NCBI GenBank assembly: GCA_016719855.1
Contig: JADJYH010000006.1
Coordinates: 124,001-188,000 of the forward strand
DNA length: 64,000 bases
Reading direction: 5' to 3'
Source of the DNA: Saprospiraceae bacterium
GTDB taxonomy: Bacteria; Bacteroidota; Bacteroidia; Chitinophagales; Saprospiraceae
The notes under the pieces were generated by a model. It was not told the origin of the DNA, made no database searches, and saw only the letters and a list, made by a program, of their open reading frames with translations. Each line of letters opens with the position of its first letter. The first letter of the stretch is position 1. The translations under genes were made by a program, and so were the position numbers. Below are positions 39,804 to 50,734 of this stretch, one piece after another.

Positions 39804-41765
39804 ATGGAAAAAGGAGTATACATGACAGCAAGAAATAATGAATGGGCTTTCAACGGGAAAAATTACCTGTTGACCATCGCCATTGATAAATACCAGCATT
39901 GGAATCACCTGAACAATGCTGTTAAAGACGTAAAGGATTTCACGACAATCCTGCAGACCTTTTACCAGTTTGAGGAAGATTACACCTTGCGCCTTCACAA
40001 TGAAGATGCGACCGAAGATAACATACGGCTTAAAATGAAAGAGCTAAAGAAGAAGGTTTCAAAGGAAGATAACCTTGTCATTTATTTCAGCGGGCATGGG
40101 CACTTCGACGAAGAAAGCAATTTAGGATATTGGGTGCCCGTCGGGGGCGAAAAAGAGAAGGAATCTACCTACATCTCCACCGCAGACATTGTACATTTCC
40201 TCAATCAAATTGATTCGCTGCACCTGCTCGTCATCGTTGATTCGTGCTTTTCAGGCACCCTGATTACCCAACACCGCAGCAAAGCCACTGCCGTTAGGGA
40301 AGAGCGATTCGCCTCCCGCAGGATATTTGCTTCCGGGCGGTCGGAAGTGGTGGACGATGGCGCTCCCGGTGACAACAGCCCTTTTGCAAAGGGTTTGATT
40401 AGTTTCTTGAAAAAAACATGGACGAAGCGACCAAAACAACTGCCTTAGTGGAATTCGTCAAAGACTATGTGGAAAAAAGCGATTCCCATCAATCGCCGAT
40501 TGACGGAAGACTCAAGGGTGCCAATGACCAGAATGGGGAATTTGTGTTCAGGAAAAAAATATCGGAAAAGGATATTTGGGACATTGCCTTGTCGGAGAAT
40601 AATAAGGATAATTATCAAAAGTACCTGAAACTGTTTCCGGATGGCGAGTTCGTGGAGGTAGCCAAGCGCAAGATATTGAATATGGACGATGAAGCCGTCT
40701 GGCAAAAAGCCATTGATAACGGCACTCCCGACTACTACAAGGCTTATATTGATGAATTCCCGATGGGTCTTCACATCCCGGAAGCACGCAAACGGCTCGA
40801 CGCTGCCATCGAACAGATTAAATCGAAACAAAGAGAGGCAAGGGATGCTGCCCAAAAGGCGGAAGAGCTTGAAAAATTGAGATGGGATTACAAAAACAGG
40901 GTTCACGAAGCGGAAAGCCTTTTTGAAAAGCATGAGTATTCGCAAGCCCACCAAAAATATTGGGAAAGCCTGCAATCTTATGCCGAAGGCTATGGCTTTG
41001 TGCCGGGCGACGAATACGTTAAAAGCAGGATTCAGGAATGCAATGAATTTATCCGCTTCCATGAGCTTAAATCGGAAGGAGAGGCAGCCTACGCATTAAG
41101 AGACTACCGCAATGCGGGCATTTATTTCCAACAGGCACTGAAAATAAAACCGGACGAGCAACTCCGAAAACGGGCGGAAGATTGTACCCAATTAATGCAG
41201 TTCAATGAACTCCAAGCCGAAGGGGAATTGGCATTCATTCAAAAAGACTATAAAAAAGCATTACAGTTTTTCAAAGATGCCCTTGAAGTAAAACAGGATG
41301 AAAGGGTAATGAACTTAGTACAGGTTTGCCAGGAAAAAGTGGAATTCTCCAAATTAAACACAGCATTAGGGCTTGGGGAAAAGGCATATATCGAAAGAAA
41401 ATTCAAGGATGCACTTCCAGCATTTTGAAAATGCCCAAAAACTCCTGCCTGACCTTCGAAAACACTTAAATAACTCGGAGCGGTTACAGGAGTATCATGA
41501 AAAAATCGAGCATGAAATCAAGCTGACGAAAGAGCGGTTGAAAAAGACGGTGGTGATTAAACCTATACCGAAAAAAACAACACCGCCCCAAACCAGTATG
41601 GAGCTAGAAAAAAATACAAGGGGGGGGCAACCGCTCGGGCAGAGACCCGTAATGCCCAAACCGATGCCGGTGCTTGCAAAAAAAAGACCATCTACCCAGG
41701 TTATTCTGGGATGGATATTCATTGTGCTGGCGATTCTTATCTCTATTTTTATTTTGATGCAATGA
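39804..41765 (+). CDS. Caspase-like protease with TPRs and C-terminal TM (frameshifted)
   Basis: About 654 residues. C14 domain with His98 in VIYFSGHGHFD and Cys148 in IVDSCFSGT, and NSPFAKGLISFLKKN. Then YL-x2-FP-x-G repeats (YQKYLKLFPDGEFVEVA, YIDEFPMGLHIPEA), a coiled coil (KQREARDAAQKAEELEKL), three TPR-like units (GEAAYALRDYRNAGIYFQQA, GELAFIQKDYKKALQFFKDA), a Pro/Lys-rich linker and a terminal TM (VILGWIFIVLAILISIFIL). A missing A in the A run 40410-40416 and an extra C at 41417-41418 split it. The protease faces the cytoplasm. Sister of the caspase-TM gene at 32895-34731. Confidence 0.85.
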
Positions 41766-41810
41766 TGATAGTCCTTGTAAATAATCAAACTATTTCTAAA
41801 CGATTAAAAG

Positions 41811-42818
41811 ATGCGAGGCTATAACCAAAGAAAATTAAGCAACGCCGAATTAGAAACCTTAAAATACCCATCCGAAACCTCCCGTTTCGCACTTGCGCTG
41901 ATAGTTTGCCTGCCATTGGCGGTTGGGCTAATAGTAGCGGCGGTTTATTCCAAAGGGCTTTTGTTGTTGTATATTTTAGCGATTGTATTCTTGATATGGT
42001 TCGGCCTTTCGATAGTGAAAGCCCGCTTGGTAGCCAATGCACTAAAGGTATCCGTCAAAAATTTCCCGGAAATCAAACAAATCGTAGACGAGGTAAAATT
42101 GGTATTGGATTACCGGAGGAATGTGGATGTGTACATTGTGGAAGAAGGTAGCGTAAATGCTATGCTTGCGAGGTTTTTCGGAACCAGGTTCATTATTTTG
42201 AACTCGGAATTGGTCAGCGATATGCTGGAGGGGCAAAATATTATTCAATTGAAATGGATAATCGGGCGATTTATCGGAGCCATGAAGACCAAGCAAATCC
42301 GCTTGGATATCCTAACCTCTTTCATTGAAAACCTGGAACAACTGCATCTTTTAAATATTTTTCTTCTTCCATATACTAGGGCTACCCAATATTCGGGAGA
42401 CAATATCGGGCTGGCGGTTTGCCAGGATCTGAACCAGGTGATGATGGCTTTTGATAAATTTTTAGTTGGAAACGACCTGGCAAGGAGGGTCAATTTCGAG
42501 GGGGTATTGGAGCAGGGAAAGGCCATCGAAGGCAATTTCTTTACTGTATTGGCAAGGATATTTTCTCCGTTTCCGCATACAGTCAGCCGCTATTTGAACC
42601 TGTTGGCATTTGCGAAGTGGCGCTACCCGGAGCAGTTTTACGCCTATATCAGAAAGCAGAACCTTGAGATTTGCACCGACGTCGGGGTGGCTTTGCCGCA
42701 TTCATATCTCAGCCATGAAATTATTGCGCAGGGACATAATACGCCTTCGGGTTCGCCACGTATCCGATACAGCAGTTCCGCAGCAAAAGCAGGGATAAGA
42801 GTGGGGAAGAAACGGTAA
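41811..42818 (+). CDS. M48-like membrane protein lacking the HExxH motif
   Basis: A 335-residue protein with two TM segments (FALALIVCLPLAVGLIVAAV, LLLLYILAIVFLIWFGL) followed by a domain shaped like M48 peptidases: VDVYIVEEGSVNAMLARFFG, then RFIILNSELVSDML. Where M48 enzymes have HExxH, this has RFIGA (residues 153-157, in WIIGRFIGAMKTKQ). The third-ligand region is also altered (ATQYSGDNIGLAVCQDL, without the usual Glu). It is therefore probably an inactive protease that binds rather than cuts. Last gene of the rightward caspase unit, 45 bases after the caspase-TPR gene. Confidence 0.65.
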   Translation: MRGYNQRKLSNAELETLKYPSETSRFALALIVCLPLAVGLIVAAVYSKGLLLLYILAIVFLIWFGLSIVKARLVANALKVSVKNFPEIKQIVDEVKLVLDYRRNVDVYIVEEGSVNAMLARFFGTRFIILNSELVSDMLEGQNIIQLKWIIGRFIGAMKTKQIRLDILTSFIENLEQLHLLNIFLLPYTRATQYSGDNIGLAVCQDLNQVMMAFDKFLVGNDLARRVNFEGVLEQGKAIEGNFFTVLARIFSPFPHTVSRYLNLLAFAKWRYPEQFYAYIRKQNLEICTDVGVALPHSYLSHEIIAQGHNTPSGSPRIRYSSSAAKAGIRVGKKR

Positions 42819-42820
42819 AT

Positions 42821-42872
42821 AAATGGTTAAATGGCTGAATGGTTTGGACATGAGCTGCCATTTAACCATTTA
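42821..42872. terminator. Hairpin between convergent operons
   Basis: AAATGGTTAAATGG at 42821-42834 pairs perfectly with CCATTTAACCATTT at 42859-42872. It sits just after the rightward stop (42818) and just before the leftward stop (42881), so it probably serves both transcripts. Confidence 0.7.
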
Positions 42873-42880
42873 ACCATTTG

Positions 42881-44064
42881 TTATTTTGCAGTGATTACTA
42901 CGTTGATGCTAATACTATGTTTCTCCGTTTTATAGAATACCGATTCTTTTTTGTTGAGTGATGTTTTTATTGAGGTGAGCTTAAATAAATCATTTACAAA
43001 GAACCTTATTTTTACAATTTCTTCCTGCGTGATATTAGTGTAGGTTTGTTTAAAAGAAGATTCCTTTTTTGCTTTTGAGGCAATTTCCTCGAATTTTATT
43101 ATTTCTGTCAACTCAAGAGTTTCGATGGTTTTCCTCTGATTAGTTAAATATCCGAATAACTCTTCCAAACAGGCTCTGAGCGCTGCTACTTTTACCTGCG
43201 GCATTTTTATCTTCTAATTGATAAGATTGCGTAGTGCCCACTTCTATTTTCCCATGAATATCATTAAAATATAGTTGAAGGTCGTCTTTGTATTTTTCCT
43301 GTATTTTCGAGAATACGTTCTCATCTGCTTTAGGGGTTTCTTTCGGTTCTTCAGGGTCTTTTTTGGGTTCCTCCATATTTTGAGGAGGCGTTTGGAGAGT
43401 TTCAACACTTTCAGACTTGCCGATTTTTTCCACCTTCAAATTTATCTCAATATTATCTTTTGGCATGTTGGGGTAAAGAAAAAATTCTACCTCGGCGGTC
43501 GAACCTGCCACTGATATGAACGTCTTGAGGTTGTATAATTTCAGAAACTCCTGTTCCAATACCGAAATGGCTCCCGATTTTATGTCCAGTTTTCTTTCTT
43601 CCTTATAAAACAGTTTACTGCTGACCACGGGCCCCCAATCAGTTCCTTTATACCCGATGATTGCCCCCGACTCTAAAAAATCCTCGGATTCGCTGCTATT
43701 TTTTATCAACTCGATGGATTTGATTTTCCATCCTTCTGTTCTATTAATGTCTTCAACCAACTGTTTTAATACTTTGCCGAGGCTATCTAATTTTTCGTGC
43801 CGGTATTCGTCATGGAAACAGCTGTAAATAAAGCTGATACCAACTTTTCCAGTGGTTTTATCTTCTATGGAATTAGGCAACGTGCAATCCCCGGCCTTTT
43901 TTTCTTTGAGTTTTTTGCCAGTTCACCTTTTTTTGTCCAATACGGGTCCTCTTTTGACTCAGGGAAAGTTTCTTCCATAATAAATGAGCCAAAGGTGTCC
44001 CCGCTTGCCTGCGGTTGGGTTGAAAAATACAAAATGCCGCTATTGGTAGAATGTAATTAATCAT
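42881..44064 (-). CDS. Secreted protein of unknown function (frameshifted)
   Basis: About 394 residues. Start at ATG 44062-44064; with a T restored the signal peptide is MINYILPIAAFCIFSTQPQA. It continues TFGSFIMEETFPESKEDPYW, KVGISFIYSCFHDEYRHEKL, a beta-rich part (NLKTFISVAGSTAEVEFFLY), an acidic Pro/Lys/Glu linker, and a C-terminal part with CLEELFGYLTNQRKTIETLE. Frameshifts: a T run, an A run near 43900, and an extra A near 43205. No family recognised and no TM. Last gene of the Ubl operon, 47 bases after the FHA gene. Confidence 0.6.
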
Positions 44065-44111
44065 GTTGTTCAAGATGCTATTCGATGATTGGAAAACCCT
44101 TTCAGGCAGGA

Positions 44112-44645
44112 TTATTTTGCCTTCTTGGGGTTAATTTTTATTTTGCTTATTATCGAAGGCTTTCCGCTATTGACCATGATGCCGGGTCTGCCTGTGGCAG
44201 GAATGGTTATGTTCTTGCGTCCTGCCAGGTTCTTTTGAGCTGTGCCTGTCAGCTCTCCGGCTTCCTTGGCAATCAACTGCATGATAGAAATACTATTCAT
44301 GCCAAGTTGGATTTTATCCTTGTCCCGCAGCGCTGTTTTGCTGTTGATAATAGCGCCATTGACCATGACTTCACCTTCATCAGGCTCCACGAATACGGTA
44401 TTTTTGCTGAAAGACAACTTTGCGTGCTTGCTTTTTACCACCGGGTCGAGCCATTTCACGTATATCTCACATTTGGGGTGGCTTCCAATGGAGATAGACT
44501 CTATGGCTGCCGACCGCAACCACTTGCTTATGGGCTTGCGTTGCCCTGAAAATTCGGCAGGGGACAGGTAAAGTATCTCGAAATCCTCTAAGTGGGCTAC
44601 CACGGAATGCAATATCCCTCCCAGTAAGCCGCCATAAAATATCAT
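44112..44645 (-). CDS. FHA-domain protein
   Basis: About 177 residues from ATG 44643-44645. It starts with a hydrophobic stretch (MIFYGGLLGGILHSVV), then a forkhead-associated domain: SISIGSHPKCEIYVK, KSKHAKLSF, and VMVNGAIINS with the NG turn. FHA domains bind phosphothreonine peptides; here the usual Gly-Arg is Gly-Ser, which may weaken that. The frame is open upstream of this ATG, and the previous gene ends 11 bases away in another frame, so it could be the C-terminus of the VWA protein, split by an error. Confidence 0.75.
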   Translation of the reverse strand: MIFYGGLLGGILHSVVAHLEDFEILYLSPAEFSGQRKPISKWLRSAAIESISIGSHPKCEIYVKWLDPVVKSKHAKLSFSKNTVFVEPDEGEVMVNGAIINSKTALRDKDKIQLGMNSISIMQLIAKEAGELTGTAQKNLAGRKNITIPATGRPGIMVNSGKPSIISKIKINPKKAK

Positions 44646-44656
44646 GACTACTCTTG

Positions 44657-46540
44657 CTATGCTCGGATCAAAATATCGGAATAAACCAAGGGGTAGTAAA
44701 TATGTACGGCGACAATACCAGCAATTAGCCCGCCTATTAGCCCGCTTTTTAATTCGATGGTGGAAAGCAGTGTACAAATCAGCCCGATAACCGTCCCGAA
44801 TATGGTCCAACCAAGCAGATGCCCAAGATAATTGTTATTGGGCAGCACCTTTGCCGTGAGTAGTTCCTGTAAGAAGAAAATCAACATTCCAAGCACTATC
44901 GCAATAACACAACGAAGCAAAATGCGCCAGAATGAAAACATCCGACTTTGCCCCATTTCTTCCACGATGCTTAAAGCCAGCGTGATACCAAACCCCATGG
45001 CTGCACCAAGAAAAATACTGTCATAGAGGGCTGTGGATATCTGCACATCCGTATCAAAACCTGCGGACAGCAATTCCCTTAGCCAAGGAAGGGTTATCTT
45101 GCCGCTTAATGCGAATACCCAGGAAACCAAGCCGCCCAAAGCGCCGAACCATAGCCAGTTCAAGCGGCGATACGTTCCTTTGAGAGAAAAAGCCACCTTT
45201 ACTGTGCCGTTGGAAAAACTCCGCATGGTCTTTAGAAACCTCCCCTTCTCCTTTATCCCGCAAGTATTTCCAGGTTTCAAGCAGCATTACTTTTTCTCCC
45301 ACTACCACTATCTCGTCCTGGTCTTCTATCGGGGTTAGGGTCAGGGGGTCACGGCTGGTGACGTTGGCTCGTTTCACTTCGTAGTATCGGCGGATATAGT
45401 GTTTCTTAAAGTAATAGTTGTTGTACATGGGGATGGCAATCACCAAAGCTCCCAGCAGCAACCCTACCCAAACCAATCCTATCGCAAATACAGCCCACGC
45501 TCATCGAAGTGGAAAGTTCGGGGCTTTTCAAAGAACTGCCCAAAATGGCGTTTTTGGAAGCATGGAGAGAGATGTTCTTATTGTTGTACCAAATATCGAA
45601 TTGCCTAGTCTCTTTACCATAATCAGGGTTGGTTTTAGATGGGGCAACAAGCAAAACCACATTGCTCGTGAGCGTCTTTGCCATGAAATTCAGCGTTTTC
45701 TCAAGTTTATCCGGCGCTTCTCCGAAGTTGTGAAAATCGTTTGGGTTGCGGGTAGCGTTCACAACGCTGCTTAGAAAGGACTCCTTTGCGTCCTTGCCTA
45801 TTCCGATGGTGTATATTCTGAAGGATTCGTCAAGCCCCCTGACAATATCCAGTAATTCACTTTCCCTGATGGTGTCTATTTTGCCGGGACCTTTATATAT
45901 CGGGTTATCTCTTATATCGTTCTTTCCGTCCGTTACTAATATTAATGCCTTTTCGCCTTGCACATTTTTTAGTTCTTCAATTTTTACTTTCATTGCACGA
46001 TGCAAGTCAGTGTCATTTTCCTTCCTAGACTCAACAGACCCAACCACCGATTCGAAATTATCTGCCCTTAGCTGCCTGCTCCCCGATTGCGTCGTGGAAC
46101 CAAGCGAAATTCACTTTTGCCGTCTTTAATGCCTCAATACTTAAAGTGCTACGGATGGCATCCTGCGCTTTTTTCAGTTTATTGTCGTGTATATTTCTCA
46201 TGCTCCCGCTCAGGTCGAGCAGGAAAAGCACGGTCAGGTTTTTTTGGGGAATCAAGACCCCCGGCTTGCCGGTTTGGTCGGAGGTCTTACTGCCCAACAA
46301 ATCACGAATTCGAGCGTATCTACGCTGCCATCCAAAGTTTCGTAATCCGAACTTTGGAAGCATCATTTCAAAGGCTCCTTCTTTGTTTAGCGCCGTAACG
46401 AAGAATATCAAGCCACGATGCTCCTCACTTGCCTCGATACTGTCAATAGTAAAAACCTCGCTTTTCTGTTGCGCCTCAGTCCTTGTAAGGCTGAAAAAGA
46501 AAATGAAGAAGACGGTCAGGTAAAAAAGGATTTGTTTCAT
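44657..46540 (-). CDS. VWA-domain multi-pass membrane protein (frameshifted)
   Basis: About 628 residues bridged. Signal peptide MKQILFYLTVFFIFFFSLTR, then a von Willebrand A domain with MIDAS motif LLDLSGSM (Asp109) and ALILVTDGKNDIRD, placed in the periplasm. A TM follows (GLVWVGLLLGALVIAIPMYN), a cytoplasmic segment (EDQDEIVVVGEKVMLLETWK), then five more hydrophobic helices (such as SIFLGAAMGFGITLALSIVE and IAIVLGMLIFFLQELL). Breaks near 46070 (extra G), 45490 and about 45250. MIDAS domains hold protein partners through a metal. It is likely the structural hub of the membrane complex. Confidence 0.75.
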
Positions 46541-46551
46541 GCCTTTGTTTT

Positions 46552-47188
46552 TTAGTGCATGTTATTGAGATGCCCAGCTATTGTTTTCCAGGCGACCCAA
46601 TGTTTAAAGTCTGCTTTATTGTTTACTTGCCCGGATTTCTTCCGGGAAAAAATGCCCGTATCGAAATTTTCCGTCAAGGTGTCCAGCACGATGGCAACCT
46701 GGAAGGGTCTCGTATAGAACAATTCGTGTGTTTTTTTCAAGTCAATATCCGACAAGTAAGGCGTGTGCCCCGGATGGGTATGGAACCAGCCGAGGAGCAC
46801 ATTACCTAGGTATTCGTCCATCATCTTGTCGAGCAAGATATTCGCCTCGCTCCCTAATTTCAGATAGACCGGGCTTTGAGCATCCGCCTTTTGCCGGGCA
46901 AAAATGGTGGATGGCGATTTCGTAATCCCCGTTTTCCACCACCACATATTTGCCGAGCAGGTATCCTCCAACCTCGTCCACTTGCGAGGGCAATTTGCCG
47001 GTCAAACTTTCGGAAGACCAGTCCAAAATAGCTTCCACACATGCCCGGTGCAAAAAAACTCCCGCAATTACTGTGTCCGCAACATAATCGCCTAAGCGGA
47101 TATCGAAGTATTCGTCACTGCTCCTGATTGCCTGGAAATCGGCGGTGTCCAATTCTCTTTTTCGGATGTTTAAGGTCATTCCCATCAT
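46552..47188 (-). CDS. JAMM/MPN metalloprotease (deubiquitinase-like), soluble
   Basis: About 212 residues with an extra base in the A run 46900-46904 removed. The JAMM signature is complete: Glu in DEVGGYLLGKYV, then GWFHTHPGHTPYLSDIDL, which gives H-x-H, the following Ser and Asp that bind zinc. JAMM proteins remove or process ubiquitin-like proteins. No signal peptide or TM. The start at ATG 47186-47188 almost abuts the stop of the membrane JAMM gene, and it ends 11 bases before the VWA gene, so all are in one operon. Confidence 0.88.
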
Positions 47189-47189
47189 G

Positions 47190-49645
47190 TCATGCCCCGT
47201 GTTTGTACCAGCGCCGGACATCGGTCCATCGCAGCCAGTCGGTTTTTTTGCCTTCGGCGTTGTTCAGTACGCCCTGGTTTTTCCAGGTAAAAAAACCGGT
47301 CTGGAAATGGGGGTTGTTGTCGCTTTGCAAGCTATCTAATTCCATCGCAATATGGTACGGCTCTTTAAACCATGTTTGGTGGATGTTCTGGTCAGGTCTC
47401 GACAGGAACAACCCATGCCCCGGGTGGGTATGAAACCATCCCATCAATTTATAGCCTTCATCTTCATAATACCCTGTTTGCTTTTCCAATTTGCTCCATG
47501 CCTTGGACCCAAACGAAATTTGATAAACCCCAAAGTCTTCAGATTCGATGTTGACAAACCGTTCTAAAGAAACCTGGTATTTCCCGGTATGCTGGTTTTT
47601 CTCTGCTTTTCCCAGCAAGAACCCGCCAATTTCCGGTATCTCGGCATTCCGCATGTTTAGTAGCAGGTTGTTGTCGTTAAATACAAATTCGTCTATGCGG
47701 GCAGCGCAGGCATCATGGATAAAAATATCGGAAACCTGTGACTCTCGCCACCAATCGGACAGGGGGATGGGGAAATATTTTTCAGCATCGTGGATGAATG
47801 TAGGGGGGTATTGGATTTTCGACCAGCGGCTTTCGGCGGAAGAGGAGGCAGTTACTTCCCGTTTCGGTGCCGGAAGGGACGATGTCTCTTTTATCCCGCT
47901 TGCGGCATCTTTCGTTTTATTAATGGTGATTTTTGGGCGACCATCGGCGGCGCTACTGGCTGCCGCACCGGCTGCGTCGGCGTTTCCGGTATCCGGAAAC
48001 TGCTGCTGGCGTTTTTGCTCAAAGTTTCGGACAAATTCCTCTTTCTCCTTTTGGCGGCTTTTTGCCTTACTTTTTATTACCAAAAATGTAAACGCCGCCA
48101 GGGTTAATATGAGCACTCCTATGATTATAATGTAAATTGGGTCAATAGGAGCGATGGACACTGGCTTGTCATACTTTACGGCTTCTGTTTTCCTGAATCC
48201 CGGAGCACTACGTCATAATCGTTGCCGGATTTCAAAGCTGAGACATCACTAAGGTCTAATCTATAGTCAGGAACGGCCTCAATGTCTTTTCATCTACGAT
48301 GATATTATCCAATTCTAAAAGCGACCGAATAAGGTGGATGACCGCCCGTGATGGATTTTATTTCGAGGATATTTCCCGTAAATGAAAAGATGCCTGCGAG
48401 TGGTAATTTAGTTCGGTCTATTTCCAAAAACTTGTTCCTGCTTCCAGACTTGACTAGCAGCTTTACTATCTTCCCAAACGGTATCACAACCTCATATTTT
48501 GTATTTGCGAGGGTTTTGATTGGCAAGTCAGGCAAGCCGCCTAAGTCGGAAACAGACACTTCCGGTTTCTCGCTTCCATATACTCCGCCTACGGTGATTA
48601 CTTGTTTGGTTTTTTCGTCCACATAATCAACTTCCAATGGGCAGACCCGGTTGAGTTCTGCCTGCGCCTCGTCTTTGAATTTCCCATTCGGGAATTGGCT
48701 CAAGTAGCCAAAAGGCTTCGCAGTCACCGGTTTTTTTTTGGAATCCCAAGCTTTTTTTATCCAGGTCGGCGGGTTCTGGTTTCGGTTTAGAAGGCTGTTT
48801 TGAGTCCTTTTCTTCTTTTTCTTTAGCAGCAGCAGCTTTAGCAGCAGCAGTTTCAGCAGCAGCAGCAATCAGATTTTGTATTTCATTAGATAATTCGTGG
48901 TACTTACTTATCAGTTGAAAGTCTTTTACCTTTCCGTGATATTTTCTCTGATAGTCGCTTGTTAACTTTTTCAACCGTTCTAAATCATTTGCCCCGGTTG
49001 AGAGCTCTATTTTGATTGCGTTTAACAAGTCGGCAGCATCATTTTCAAGTTGTTCTTGTTTAGTATCTACCTTTGGCTCGTTATCCACCACCTCGTTATT
49101 TGGTTTGATGCCTGGTACCTTCCCTGGTTTTATTTTGAATTTGAATTCGATTTTTCCTGCTCCTCCGAATGTTGTTCCATTGGTTACTTTGAAATTGATG
49201 CGAACGTTACAAATTCCATCACCATTCTTGTTTACTAGGAGTTTGATATCGCCTCTGTCTTTGGAGTCAAACTTTGCGCCTTTCTGGGCAACTTTCGTCT
49301 TACCATCACTGACCATCTTGACTCCATTTAAGCTATTGTGGTTCCCTATTTGGGCATCAATGTGATAGTTATCTTGATGTTCTCCTTTTTAAATTTCACA
49401 TTATTTATTCGGGCAATGAACGTTGCTTCCTCAAATTTGGACATATCAATTGTGCCACCATCTGGCAGCACGTTCCCTGGAACATCTTTTTCACCTTCGA
49501 CCGCATTGGCTGATAAAAGAAACTGAACATCAACAGAGCCGATTTCATTCCCATTGCCTCTTAATATCACCTTTTCCTGTGCAGTCACCACCATAGGCGA
49601 ACCAACAATTATCAAAACCACCAATGCAACAAAAATCCTTTTCAT
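47190..49645 (-). CDS. Membrane-spanning beta-domain protein with cytoplasmic JAMM domain, P2 (frameshifted)
   Basis: Bridged, about 818 residues: signal peptide (MKRIFVALVVLIIVGSPMVV), N-terminal beta domain (SVDVQFLLSANAVEGEKDV), second beta domain (DRGDIKLLVNKNGDGICNVR), an Ala/Lys-rich helix, one YL-x2-FP-x-G repeat (YLSQFPNGKFKDEAQAELNR), an Ig-like part (SITGGHPPYSVAF), a TM (PIYIIIIGVLILTLAAFTFL) with basic KSKAKSRQK after it, and a JAMM domain (EIGGFLLGKAEKN, GWFHTHPGHGLFLSRPD). Read separately, the JAMM part could start at GTG 48161, but one missing base near 48197 gives VVLRDFRKTEAVKYDKPVSI, which aligns with P1 (ELRDIRKMEHV). Confidence 0.75.
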
Positions 49646-49656
49646 AGTACTATGAT

Positions 49657-50728
49657 TTAGAAGTAAATGTATTTTTTGTAAAGCCAGAATCCGCCCCCCA
49701 TCAAAAGCCCAAGGCCAAGAATCCCGATGCTCGCCCAAAGCCAGGCGGGCAAGGTTGTTTTGTCAAAATCAAGTTGCTTCGGAGTGATTATATGCTTCCC
49801 TGCCTCGTCCGTTACACAAAAAGGTAGCGTCCTGGGGCAAGGCGAGTGGAATCGAAGGGTATGGAATGAGGCGAGCCTGCGCCTAATTCCTTGCGGAACA
49901 GCATAGCGTCGGGGGCATCCAGCCCCGCTACTTCCAAAAAACAAGGCGACACATTGCTGATCAAGCCTTGTATTTGAATGGCGTCGTCGGCAAACACTAT
50001 TTTCGGCGCTGCTACTGGCTCTTTTTCTTTGCCGGGTATTTCCTTACAGAAGAGTCGGCTGGCACACCGGGGCTTTCCTTTTTCTCCGAAGGTACCTTGT
50101 TTTCAATTGCTTTCACAAGCACGGCTTGTTGCTCGCCTTCGGTCGTATCGGGCTTGGCGTAGGCACTTCCTTTTGGTATTATCACAAAAGGAAAGGATAC
50201 TGGGAAGGGATACCTTTCGCCGGATTCAGCGTCAACGATTGCGCACGAGAGCTGGATTTTTCCTTCCTGCGGTTTTCGGGGGAACTGCCCGAGCCTGTAC
50301 TCGATATTCCCAAAGGTCTTGTCTTTCAAACCATTCCTTTCGCCAATGACCAAGTTATTTTGCCGGACGATCAGCAATTGCAAAGGAAAAACCTGGCTTT
50401 TCGCTTGCTCCTCTGCCGTTATTTCTAAGAAAAACCTGTTTTTGTGTTGTTCAGCCTGAAACTTCAAGCCCGAGAATTGCAAGGAAATGACCGTATTTTT
50501 GTATTTGTTCAAATCTACGTGGAAATCGAGGGATTGCATGAGGTGGGATTCGATTTTCCCTTCGCCATTCAATTCTTTGGTAACAACGGAATATTTCGCA
50601 GTCATTTGTCCTTTATCGCTCCCGTTCTTCCCATAAGAAAATTCAATGACATGCTGCCCCGCCAGACGGAAGCAAGGCAGGCAAAACAAGGCAAGAATGC
50701 AAAAAAATAGGTGGACAGCTTTTTTCAT
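49657..50728 (-). CDS. Envelope-spanning protein P4 (frameshifted)
   Basis: About 357 residues. Signal peptide MKKAVHLFFCILALFCLPCF, a beta-rich domain (HVIEFSYGKNGSDKGQMTAK, AYSVV-like strands), a Lys/Pro-rich linker, an Ig-like part (IVFADDAIQIQGLISNVSPC), and a C-terminal TM (WLWASIGILGLGLLMGGGFW) with a short basic tail YKKYIYF. Frameshifts lie near 50015 and 49825. It has the same overall layout as P1, P2 and P3 but lacks the YP-x-G repeat. Six bases downstream of P3 and 11 upstream of P2, in one operon. Confidence 0.6.
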
Positions 50729-50734
50729 TTCGGG

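Noticed and set aside
40400..40425. Programmed frameshift in the A run of the caspase-TPR gene
   Set aside because: Similar breaks occur in unrelated housekeeping genes at many kinds of run; sequence error is simpler.
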